Shown piece after piece: positions 1 to 9,658 of a stretch of 64,000 nucleotides of DNA. Below the pieces are notes generated by a model, which saw nothing but the letters and a program-made list of their open reading frames with translations, did not search any database and was not told the origin of the DNA. The first letter of the stretch is position 1, and the number at the start of each line of letters is the position of its first letter. Source of the stretch: Hirsutella rhossiliensis. Its lineage: Eukaryota; Ascomycota; Sordariomycetes; Hypocreales; Ophiocordycipitaceae. The position numbers and the translations under genes were made by a program. Location: assembly GCF_020360975.1 (NCBI RefSeq), contig NW_025408670.1, positions 1,860,001 to 1,924,000 of the forward strand, written 5' to 3'.

Positions 1-83
1 TCATCTTAGCCATCACAACCTCCAACTCAACTCCTTGTTCACTCACTCTTTACAACAAAACCCCCACTAGCTTCGCCATCATA

Positions 84-616
84 ATGCTCGTCACCAAGAT
101 CTTCGCCCTCGCCCTTGCCACCCTTGTGGCTGCGGAATCCGCCGAGGTTCAGCACGAAGCTCGCGACAATAACGCGGTGAGTACAGCCAAGTTGGCTGAA
201 TCTGATGAGTCCTGGGCTTTGACTAAATGACTGTGATGCAGGCTACACTCTACAAGCAACGCGATTTCCGCGGCGCCTCCCGCCGGGTTGATAATGGACG
301 ATGCACCAATCTGAAGGGCCCTCTGTAAGACTTTGACTCCTATCCCGAAGTTCTGTTGCCTTCGATTCATACTGACAAATAATTTAGCCGCGACAATGTC
401 CACTCTATCCGTGTGGAACGCCGCAGCGACTGCTATCTCTACTAGTAAGTCTCTTCCCATCACCGAGACACCGGACTGCAAAGGAGGTAAAACTAACTAT
501 GATCCGGCAGCCAAGAGAACTGCAGGGGCGCTCCCACCAGATATGAAAAGAGCAACAAAAACATCCGCTTCCCCCGTGTTCGCTCTGCTCGCTGCGTGCG
601 TGACCGCCGTGCCTAA
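84..616 (+). CDS. small secreted cationic beta/gamma-crystallin-like protein (112 aa)
   Basis: Four exons: 84-176, 242-324, 388-444 and 511-616. The three short introns have GTGAG, GTAAG and GTAAG donors and CAG, TAG and CAG acceptors. The spliced frame is 339 nt. Residues 1-17 form a clear signal peptide ending near AAES, so the product should be secreted. The mature part is very Arg/Lys-rich, with four cysteines (C52, C74, C82, C106). The pattern LYKQRDFRG, then GRC-NL, then SIRV, then CYLY and NCRG resembles a Greek-key beta/gamma-crystallin or I36-type fold; this family call is by pattern only. Size, secretion, cysteines and charge would also suit an effector or antimicrobial protein. It converges on the prenyltransferase downstream. 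The gene structure is solid; the function is unknown. Confidence 0.8.
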
Positions 617-1153
617 GGTGGGACTGCACGTGTGGAAGTTAGAAACGTTGGCCAACTGAGGCAATCTCCGACTGGGCTCGGTAGCAGGACAGTTGTCGGT
701 GTCGCACTTTGCAGGTCAAGCAGAAAGGCTTTCCTCTTTCTTTTGGATTACTATTTAAGCGTCAAGTGCTCCGTAGGATGATAGAATGAAGGCAGTTATT
801 TGGGTCTTCCCGGAAGCACAAGAATTCATTTCTTTGGTAAAATGTAAGGGATCCTCCAAGTAGCAACTTCACTTGGAAACCTCTGATCAATACATGTCAT
901 CTTTGGTCTTCTCCATTATTTGCCACAACAGGCGGTCCCTTTCATTTCTGTCAGCCTGTGCCTTGCGAGCCTCTCTCTCCTGATCCAAGGTCTGGGGGCA
1001 CAAGTATGTTACAACCCGCAGCTCATCTTTCTGCAGCGCGCAGCTCACATAAAAGTGACTGCCGACGTGGCTCTGGAGAAGCTTAGTGCCACTATATCAG
1101 GATTATGCTTGTCAGCTGCCATCTGTGGTTCATCAGAAACCGACGCTCGCTCA
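617..1153. other. intergenic, convergent 3' regions
   Basis: No credible gene or RNA seen. It holds the 3' ends of the secreted-protein gene (+) and the prenyltransferase gene (-). Confidence 0.6.
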
Positions 1154-2335
1154 CTAGATGCTCTCCAACGCCGCCTCATAGTTGTCCATTTGAGGAAGCA
1201 TCTGCTCGGCGTTACGTCGCGTTGAAAAAAAGTAACGCAGACGTTCTAGCACCTCTCCATCGTTCTTGCAGAAGGACATTGGGGAAATGTAAACCTTTGG
1301 TGACGCCAGCTTGCCGCCTCCAACTGTGAAGTAAAAGCCTGGCCCCGCGCGCTCAGCTCCGCCCGAAGGCAGGACATCGGGGGCATCGCCGATGAAGATG
1401 TTCCAAAAGTCCTGTACGTCGGCCAATGCTTCTTCGCTATACACCGAGCGGTTGTATCTACCCCCAAGCGTGAGGGCGTCCATGAGGTAGTCCACGGTTG
1501 TGTTAGGGGCCCGTGTGTAGAGCTTGATCCTCGAGGTCTTGGGCGACAAGAGGTCGAAGGAGAAAATGCCAGTCTCCATGTTCCATTTGACGGCGGCCTC
1601 GTGGAGGTAGTCCAGAAGCGGCTCGCATCCAAGATACTCATACTGCTCCGCTGGAAGACTCTTCACTGCCCGAGTCACGACGTCGAGATTGGAGACGCCC
1701 AGTTCCTCCGCCCTCAGTCCAGGGAATATGTATAGTTTGACGATGGGCCCAGACCTGCCAATGTCGCGCGTCACAAAGGTCCCTGCTCTCGGTGCCAGCT
1801 CAAACCCGAGTTTCTCGTTTAGCCGCACGCGCTCAATGTCGGTCGGCAGCAGGTTCTCGACGAAATGGTAATACCACTCCAAGTCAAGACCAGCGACAAG
1901 TCCTTGGCTGTCCAAGTGACGTATCCAAGCCTTCGTCGCCTGGCGGTTCGATGCGTCGGCGCTCGTTCCCGCCAGTGGCCCAATCGGCTCAAAGGAGGTT
2001 CTCACGACCCCTTTGCCTTGGAGACCCCATTCCCAGCTGAAGTCAATGGGGGTTCCGTCTGGGGTCTGGGGACTGCGCCATCTCATTTGGCCACCTGCAT
2101 CCGGCGATGGGCCAAGCTCCGGGACCACGTGTAGAGCATAGAAGAGCAGTTCCTGGTACTGTTCTGATTTCTCATATCCGGCATACTTCAACAACTGGGC
2201 AAGGTGGCTTCCGGTTCGATCCCACCAGAACTGATGATCTTTGTTGCGGAAACAGATGATGGAGTCTACCACGTCAACAGGCCGTTTCTTATTCCCCGCC
2301 TCGAATCGTGCTTCTGTTGCCGTAGCCCCGGGCAT
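1154..2335 (-). CDS. DMATS-type aromatic prenyltransferase (393 aa)
   Basis: The single exon starts at the ATG at 2335; the frame stays open upstream but has no earlier ATG. Family landmarks run in order: FWWDRTGSHLAQLL with AGYEKSEQYQELLFY near the N terminus, VVPELGP, DGTPIDFSWEWG, VVRTSFEPIG, IVKLYIFPGL, SRIKLYTR and KVYISP. The Arg and Lys-x-Tyr pairs correspond to the diphosphate-binding and tyrosine-shield residues of ABBA-fold prenyltransferases. These enzymes transfer dimethylallyl groups onto indole or other aromatic substrates in secondary metabolism. Length is slightly below the usual 420-460 aa, so a short N-terminal exon may be missing. At about residue 98 the DGTPID motif has Asp where family members usually carry the catalytic Glu. 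No NRPS, PKS or other cluster gene is visible nearby. Confidence 0.88.
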   Translation of the reverse strand: MPGATATEARFEAGNKKRPVDVVDSIICFRNKDHQFWWDRTGSHLAQLLKYAGYEKSEQYQELLFYALHVVPELGPSPDAGGQMRWRSPQTPDGTPIDFSWEWGLQGKGVVRTSFEPIGPLAGTSADASNRQATKAWIRHLDSQGLVAGLDLEWYYHFVENLLPTDIERVRLNEKLGFELAPRAGTFVTRDIGRSGPIVKLYIFPGLRAEELGVSNLDVVTRAVKSLPAEQYEYLGCEPLLDYLHEAAVKWNMETGIFSFDLLSPKTSRIKLYTRAPNTTVDYLMDALTLGGRYNRSVYSEEALADVQDFWNIFIGDAPDVLPSGGAERAGPGFYFTVGGGKLASPKVYISPMSFCKNDGEVLERLRYFFSTRRNAEQMLPQMDNYEAALESI

Positions 2336-2690
2336 GTTTGCGTTCAAGTGGTTGCCGTTCAGAAACAAAGGCCAAGGCGCCGCTCCTTGTTATATCCACG
2401 GACCTCGGGCAAATATTCAAGAGACTGAGCAACATGAAAAGGGAAGAGGATGCGAGATGGTCCAGTAGGTGGTAGTGCTTACGGTCTGTTGCTGCTCCTT
2501 CCTGTTTGATGTTCGCCTTCATGCTGTTGGCCTGCTCGCAAACCCCACGCATAACTACGGCAGGGTCAAAAGCCCTCGTAGAAAATGATCATGCGTTGGT
2601 GTGCCCCAAACCGCTAGTTATCTTACGTGAGACGACATTACGATATGCGACTGCCATCTGGTTGGATACGACCTTCAGTTGGCCCGGTCA

Positions 2691-2813
2691 AGCGTCTGGA
2701 CTGACCCAAGGAGGTGGGCAACTACCACTCAAGGCCGGGAGGATTTCCAAACTCGGTCATTCAGAGGGCGTCAAAGTCGTAACAAGGTTTTCATTGGTGA
2801 ACCAGTAGAGGGG
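2691..2813 (+). pseudogene. decayed fragment of 18S rRNA 3' end
   Basis: The stretch follows the 3' end of fungal 18S rRNA in order: GCGTCTGGACTG-CCCA-GGAGG, then GGCAAC-ACCAC, GGCCGG, CCAAACTCGGTCATT, GTCGTAACAAGG (exact, 2776-2787), and TTGGTGAACCAG before the expected start of ITS1. Differences from the remembered consensus are mostly C/T and G/A transitions, for example GTTTTCATTGG where GTCTCCGTTGG is usual and CAGTAGAGGG where CAGCGGAGGG is usual. No ITS, 5.8S or 28S similarity was seen downstream. Weak similarity may extend upstream to about 2600. It is a single truncated, mutated copy, not a functional rDNA unit. Confidence 0.75.
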
Positions 2814-5270
2814 TTGTCGTACTCTCTGTTCAGAACCTATATTATTCAAAGTCTACCGCTTCGTCCGCGTTGAAGACAGGGCATCTTGCCCTACTGGCGA
2901 GGCAACCAACGCGCCGGTTGCGCAAAGATCCTTGATGACTGAAAGCGTGAGGTTGTAGCGATTAAGCTTCCGAGGTAGACGGAGCAGGTCCAGCTCTCGT
3001 CAGACCGAATAGTCCCAGTTGAAGCTTTCCATAATGCATACACTACACAAGGGCAATGAGCTGTCTAATCTGGAGTTTTTTGCTCGGCGTCTCTCACTGT
3101 TGCCGCATCGTGGGTGTGAATACCAATTATACCGATTTTGCGAAGCATCCAGCAGATGTGTCTGGCATCTGGAGATGGCAGCTTTTGCTAAACAAATACC
3201 GCATTCCGGCAGGGGAGGCTTTGGACGTTGATTTGCTAGAAGGGGCGCTCCCTCACCCTTATCGATGCTTGGGCACAGGCCAGGCTCAGGAAGCTAAGCA
3301 ACAGGAAGGGTGCTGGAAGCCTTTGCTCTGACTGTCTGACACCCGAGATGCTCATGAGAAGGGTTTGCGTGAGGGGAAGAGGGAGGGGTGAAAGAGGCTC
3401 CTCCCTCGGACGTGCGAGGGTGGCCAATCACAATAATTATTCACAGTCTCATGCAAGTCAGCCGGCATGATGGCTGTAGCCGACGGGAGACTAGGAATGG
3501 GCCTCTATAGTTACCCGGAGCAAATCATGTATTAAACATGCGGGAAATGTTTCGACCAAGTAACGGTTCGATACACAGAGAGCGGAAGGGCTCGCAGCCC
3601 GACCAGAGGCTCGAACAAAACAGTGTTGACGGGTTTGGGCCGGGCATTCAAAACGAAAGGCGACTTTCCTCGTTTGGAGGTATATTGATTTTTGTGAAAC
3701 AAAGTCCACGCGTTGGGGACTGGGACTGCGAGTCAAGGTAAAAGTATTGCGGCTGTTCCCCACCGTTGGGTTCCGGATGGAAGCCGAATACTGAAACGGG
3801 CGACGATGAAGCGGCTTCGTCGTTGGCCACGCTGCTCGGTATGTCCTTAGGAGTTTGGTGCGTGGGTATAAGGCTGCCCAGATTGCACTCGACCAGGAGA
3901 TGTCAGTGGAAGTATTGACGACTCCGCAAAGAGCACCGCGTTCTTTCATGTAGAACTGGTTTCCCGTTGAGTGTCTCACCTGGGCTCAACCGTTGTCTAG
4001 TCTAGCGGCCCTGGAAGCTGGACACACAACAACCATTGAAACGATGCTTGGGCTACGAATTGCGGGAAGCGGATGCTTTCATCACATTGAGCCTCCTTCG
4101 ACGCTAATCATAGCACGAACAACAGTTGCCGTCTGTCATTGGGAACTGGATGAGGCAGCCCTTCAGCCAGACCCAAGCAAGAGGGTCTTTCGTATGGCTG
4201 GCATCGCAGCTGTGAGGACCATCACCCGCCAGTAAGTCCTTCAGGGTGAAGATGGCACCAGGTATGCGGAAACTATCGGCCGTGCCAGCGGGGCGAGGGC
4301 CTTTACGGTTGATGGCAATTCCCAGCCCCAACCCCGAGGATCATGGGTCAAAATCAAGGTATACAGGAGAGCCTGCAACTTGTGGAACGGAACACTCTAC
4401 TCGGCAGAAGACACCGCTCGCCCGAATCTTCACCGGCAGTATACCTGTGGGGGCCCTGAGAATCGACCCCGGACCTGGCAGTCCCATGCAACATGACTGC
4501 ACGCATGAATTGGTATTTCGATGGGTTGAATGTACAGTAAGTGACGTGCCAAGGTAAAGAGGTAGGAGAAAGACGACAGATTGTTTTCATACGCCCTGAC
4601 TAATTGGCGTCTTAAGAAGTGCTGTCTCCGTTAAGATGCTCTTATAGTTGCTTCCCTGGCTCTCTACGGAGTATCTCGGGTAAAAGGTTCACCAGCACAT
4701 AAACTTTGAATCTCCAGGGCCCCCTTGTCTCGTAAATAGAGGCTCTACCCGCCCAGGACGCGACTGCGGTCCCCACAGCGTGCCAAAGCAACTTACACAC
4801 AGGCTCCAACTCTATTCCTACGCGCTTCGAGTTCGAGGTCGAGAGCGGGTCTTGGTCGCGTGGCGTTGCAGCGCAGCCCGAAAGCCTAATACATATACCA
4901 CTCGCGATGTTCCAGCATGCCAGATCAGACGACTGGCGGCGCGTCGCGTGCGGAGCAGCTGTATCGAGGGCGTCTCTACACGCTCGCGCACATATAGCAC
5001 TGTGGGCGGGCGATATTGGCGGGTTCTTGTCCCCTCGTGTCTTGGGCATTTGTGCCCGAGGCAGTCCCGGCCCGGAGCTGAGAGGTTGCCGGGCGTTTTA
5101 CCACGCCTTTTGGCTAGACATGTGCGTGTATGCTTGGCCGCAGGACAGCGTCTCGCCCTCGAGCCGACACAGTCTCATTCCGTTGCCGGAGCGAAGAAGA
5201 TTCTGTCTTTGCCCCCCTCCCCCCGAGCGATGAGCCCCGGCGCTCCGGGACAGCGGGACTGCCGAGGCGG

Positions 5271-5311
5271 GAGCCCATAGTGAGCCCATAGTGAGCCCAT
5301 AGTGAGCCCAT
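5271..5311. repeat. 11-bp tandem repeat, about 3.7 copies
   Basis: Unit GAGCCCATAGT, three perfect copies from 5271 to 5303, then a diverged partial copy. Confidence 0.9.
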
Positions 5312-6483
5312 GGCGAGAGAGGGAACGAGTCAGAGTGCGACGACTGGTTCAACCACACAGCCTCAAAGGCTGTGCCGTGTGAGCACCACCGGACGAGACA
5401 GGCATGTGGCGCACGAGTGGAAGAGAACAACATCAGCTCATCGGGGGGTGCATGTGTGGGGGGAGATGGGGGGGGGGGAGGAGAAAACAGCATGTTGACC
5501 ATGCATGTTTCTGAAAGAAAACCCCATGTCTTCTAATTGCCGCCTTTGATGGGTGCTGGAGTAAACAAGCAGCGTCCATCGGCACACCCGCCGGGGATTT
5601 TCTTCTGCTCCCCGCATTTGCCTCCAACATGCGTCCGCTTCGGGCCAGTAGCTGCGCCCGGCCGATCCGATAGACTTGGGGGGCGTCGGCGTCATTTCGC
5701 TGGCCTGGCTTAAGCCTGTCTCATCCTCAGCCCCCCCGCATGGCTCCAAGGCAGGGTCCGATCGTAGATGAAGCATGATGCCTGCACGGAGCATGCGTTG
5801 TGTGTTCACAGTAGGTACTTGTGGTGTCGAGTGAGTGCCAAGTGAGCAGTACTGTGTGTGTAAGTGGGCAACTCACATCAGCTCTCACCGTGAACACCAG
5901 CCAAGGAAGGGCTTTCATCATCCGAGTCTCGCGCGTAGACACCGACAAAAAGCTCGGCTTGGAAAATGCAGTACGTAGTCCAGCAGCTCTCACTGCAACA
6001 AGCGAGGTTCGCCAGTTGTCATGGTGCAGCATGCCTGAGCAACATGGCTTTTCGCATGTAAACACGGGCCGTAGAAGAGGCAACCGGGGCAGACACCGCT
6101 GTTGCAGAGCCGCAGAGTCCAAAGCAGCCATGGTCGGCCGTTTGTCGGGCGCGGGCTGCGTAGAGCAGCGTCTCATACCTCGACGTGCCCAAGCAACCAG
6201 ACGCACCATACCAGCCGGGGCAGGCTTCGGCTGCCTTTTCGCTTCCTCTTGTTGCTTTTTCCCTTCACTCCCATAATCAGCTGGATGACTCCAGGCTTCG
6301 GGACGTGAGTAAGGAGTAATGAAAAGGGTGCGCAAGACGGGACCGACTGCGTGGGAAGGGCGGGAAAAGACGGGCATCGACGAGGGAGAAATGGGTCCAA
6401 TATATCCGCCAGATACAGTGGACAGTGCTGGCCATGAGCCCTCGTTTAGGGCATCTCGACGCCCGTGATTAGGGGGCTCGTGG

Positions 6484-6526
6484 CTGATCAAGACCACTGA
6501 TCAAGACCACTGATCAAGACAGACCA
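6484..6526. repeat. 13-bp tandem repeat, about 3 copies
   Basis: Unit CTGATCAAGACCA, two perfect copies and a third interrupted by an inserted ACAG. It contains TGATCA palindromes. Confidence 0.85.
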
Positions 6527-7278
6527 CTGTAACTCCCCGTCCCTCCAGGGCTGTACTGTAATTAATTATGCGCTCCCTTTCGGGGCTCACAGTGCCGTGG
6601 AGGCTCGGGCCCCCTTTGTCCAATAGCCCCTCTACTCTCCTTGCAGCCAAGCTTCGACCTCGTGGCCAGTCCCCTGCTGCGTCTCCTCCTGCGCTCCTGC
6701 GCGGACCCTCCTCAATCGACTCACTCCCTTTGCCTCGAACTATTTGCTTCTTCCCAACCAAGCGTTGCCGAAATCCTGCGACGGCGTCACCTGCCCCGGC
6801 ACCCGTTCTAGATGGCGTCGTCATTGCCTCCTCCATCCTGGCCTCCGCCCGTCTTGTACGACACGGTGGTGATTCAGCCAGGTGGCAAACGCAGCAACAC
6901 CAACCAGAGCCGGCGAGAAAAGACATGTTGCCGATGCCGTGCTCCGGGGCCGTCGCATACCAGACGCGAGCCTCTGCCCAGAATGCTCGGCGGCCCAGCT
7001 GGACCCTCGGCAATGGAATGAAGGGCGCCCGGGACGCTGGTGGGTGTCGACGACCCACGCCTCGTGTCTCACGCCCGCCCAGGTATGCGCCAGATGCTGT
7101 TTTGATGGAGACTCACACTTTGTATATCATTGCTCCTCACTTCTAATGCCCCCCGCCACCTTGCTTTTCCTCCTCTCTGACGATCCGACCTCGTCGTTTG
7201 ATTCACCCGAGCCCGTCTCTGCTCCTGCTTCGACTTCATCTTCCCGCCCGCCCCCATGTTTCTGCCTTGACCTTCGAC

Positions 7279-8556
7279 ATGGAGCTCTCCAGCAAGCTGG
7301 CAGATCTCACCCTCGTCTCCAAGTACCACCCCGTCGCCAACTACTCGTACCCGCGAAATGATACTTCGGCTCCAAGCAGCGCCGTCTCCTCCTCGTCCAC
7401 CGGCTGCTACTCGGATAGGTCGTCCCTGGGATCCCAGGCTTCTTCTGCCCCGGGCTTGATCGACGACCGCACCGACTCCGAGGTTTCCGTCGACGACGAC
7501 TACCAGTATCACGCCCACACCACCGAGCTGTGGGACAGCTTTTGGCAGCCCGCCAAGATGATGGACCACGAGCCCAACATGCACCCCAAGAAGCAGTATC
7601 CCGCCCTGGTTCCCTCTCCTCGCGCAAACCGCAGACGCCGCCACCCAGACGCCACCGAAGGCCCCGCCGCCTGGCCGCTACCCGACGGCTCTCCCCGCGA
7701 CCGATCCCGGAAGCCGGCCGCAACTTACACGCCGTCTCCGAAGATCAGGTCCTCGCCCACCTACTCCGCCTTTCCCAAGCCACCAACAAGCCGCCCAACA
7801 AGCCGCCCCCAGGGAACTACTTCACCCGCCCCGGCCCCGGCACCCCGTCGAGCGTCCAGCCCAAAGCCCTCGCGTCCTCCTCGACCCCCGGGCGAACTCA
7901 TTACCCCTTGTATCCGCGTCGTCACCCCTTGTGCGCGGCAACCCGCCATGGCGCCAGCCACGGCCTACGAACATGCCATGATGACCTACCGATTCCCGCC
8001 TGCTTCGCCCACCATGAACCTTCCGCCCCCCTCTCCCACCATGAACTGGTACCCACCGTCGCCCGTCGCCCAGCGGGACTCTGGATTCCTCGATGAACCA
8101 TTCGCCAGGCCGCGCACCGCTGCCGGCCATGCCTACTCCTCCTCCGCCGCCTCGAGCGCTTCCACCAACATCGCCCTCGAGCAGGCCTACCAGCACCCCA
8201 GGCCTGCCCGCGCGCCACGCCACTGCAAGTCCATCGCCCACCTTGCCCGTCCGGTGCCCGAGCCGGAGCCCCACTCCGTGTTCGAGTACGACTCCGACAG
8301 CGACAGCGAGCACGGCCGCTCCTTTTTCCGCTTCCACCGACGCAACGACAGTGACAGCCGCAGGTCGACCAAGGCTCCGGCACCAGAGGCTCTTCCCTCC
8401 CAAGCCCGCCGTCGCCCGCGCCCCCAGACCGCACCGTCTGTCCCCGAGCCCCAGGGGCAGCCTCCGAGCCGTCTTGGCAAGCAGGAGCCGCCACCCAGGC
8501 GCAAGCGTCAGGGGCACGACGTGTTTGGCCGCATGCTCGGACGGCGTAGCAGGTAA
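7279..8556 (+). CDS. uncharacterised Pro/Ser-rich disordered protein (425 aa)
   Basis: The ATG at 7279 (MELSSKLADLTLVSKYHP) is preferred because the in-frame sequence upstream to 7198 has no ATG and looks like leader. No known domain is visible. The N terminus has a Ser-rich stretch, an acidic SVDDDYQYHAHTTELWDSFWQ motif around residues 70-90, a long Pro/Arg-rich low-complexity middle with PPASPTMNLPPPSPTMNWYPPSP repeats, an acidic DSDSDSEHGRSFFRF patch, and a basic C terminus ending GRMLGRRSR. The product is probably an intrinsically disordered, phosphorylatable protein. Single exon, very GC-rich third positions, C/T-rich leader. Function unknown. Confidence 0.7.
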   Translation: MELSSKLADLTLVSKYHPVANYSYPRNDTSAPSSAVSSSSTGCYSDRSSLGSQASSAPGLIDDRTDSEVSVDDDYQYHAHTTELWDSFWQPAKMMDHEPNMHPKKQYPALVPSPRANRRRRHPDATEGPAAWPLPDGSPRDRSRKPAATYTPSPKIRSSPTYSAFPKPPTSRPTSRPQGTTSPAPAPAPRRASSPKPSRPPRPPGELITPCIRVVTPCARQPAMAPATAYEHAMMTYRFPPASPTMNLPPPSPTMNWYPPSPVAQRDSGFLDEPFARPRTAAGHAYSSSAASSASTNIALEQAYQHPRPARAPRHCKSIAHLARPVPEPEPHSVFEYDSDSDSEHGRSFFRFHRRNDSDSRRSTKAPAPEALPSQARRRPRPQTAPSVPEPQGQPPSRLGKQEPPPRRKRQGHDVFGRMLGRRSR

Positions 8557-9658
8557 ACACCTGCCCGCTTCGGCGTCATCGCTCAGGCAACCTGGCCTGT
8601 GTGGCATCTTGCCTTGTCACTCTCCATCTGGAACTCTGCGGTGCATGCATCGCCCTACCAAGCTTGCGCAAGCACGTCTCACACACTCTCTGTTTCTCAT
8701 TTCCCTCAAGTGGAAACACACCTTTTTCCTTTTTCCCTCTCACGTCTCCTCTTTAGCGAGCAGTGCGGCGCTGCGGAATCGGCTGTTATTTTTGGACAGA
8801 AGCAAGGCCCGCGGCAGCCGAGCGCATATGCAAGGAGTTTGCTTCCTGCTGCCCCCTTTCCGTGTGTTTGTTTTGGGTTTTTCGCTCTTCGGCCGGCGTT
8901 TTCATCTCTTTGCTCGCTTGGCTTGGAAAAACAATCATGAATTATCACGACGACGACCCCCCCGACACGCCGCAGGCGAGACCCCACAGGGCGGCGTCGG
9001 TCGGGACCCCGGCGGTGCGAGCCCAAGCTCCCGCCAACGCGCACACTCCTTGACGCTTTTTATCTACTGAAATGTAGTTTGACGACCATGACACACAACC
9101 TTTTCATATTTCTGTTACAATGAAGAGAATGAATAAAAAAATTGAAGAACAAACTTTGATCTCCGCAAACAAGGTGTGGCTCGAATTCCTCTTAACATTG
9201 GTAGTACAAGCTGTGGTGCATGTGTATGTACTCCGTTCTCCGCCAATAGAGAGCTAGGTTCTTCCTATAGCAGGTATCTCTCCTCTAGGTTGCTGCTCGC
9301 CCTCGCGTCTGGCACCCCTCGTCGTCCGTGCGTCTATCTACTTTACATGCTGTGCTCTGTGTCCTGTCTGTACGTATGTTTGTTTGTACATCTCTGCGCG
9401 TACTTCGTAATATGCCTCATTGGGCCCCGGCGGCACATTCCAGTCGTTTCTTCGTCAACCATGTCAAGCCCGACAGCAATGGGGGGGAAAAGCTCTCCCA
9501 GAGAAAAACAAACAAATCTGTAAATGAACCTTGACAAATTTTCCGGAAAAGGGGTAAAGAGAAGAAGAAAAGGCACTCTCGACGCCAATGCCATGCACCG
9601 TACTGTATGTGCATGAGGAATTTGGTCGCCTCCCCTCGTGTCACCAAGCAGGGCAGGC
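8557..9658. other. convergent 3' intergenic region
   Basis: No gene recognised. An AATAAAA motif near 9130 could be a polyadenylation signal for the 7279-8556 gene. Overlapping frames around 8.6-9.5 kb lack domain signals. Confidence 0.5.

Larger units (their letters stand above)
2336..7278. other. long gene-poor region
   Basis: About 4.9 kb without a convincing protein gene. It contains the rDNA relic at 2691-2813 and two short tandem repeats, listed separately. Open frames exist on both strands between 5.7 and 7.1 kb but have no recognisable domain or clean start/intron structure. The last few hundred bases (about 6.6-7.28 kb), C/T-rich, probably hold the promoter and 5' leader of the gene at 7279. 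Confidence 0.55.

Noticed and set aside
5727..6497. 256-codon minus-strand open frame
   Set aside because: Random-looking composition, overlaps another open frame on the plus strand, no domain or introns.
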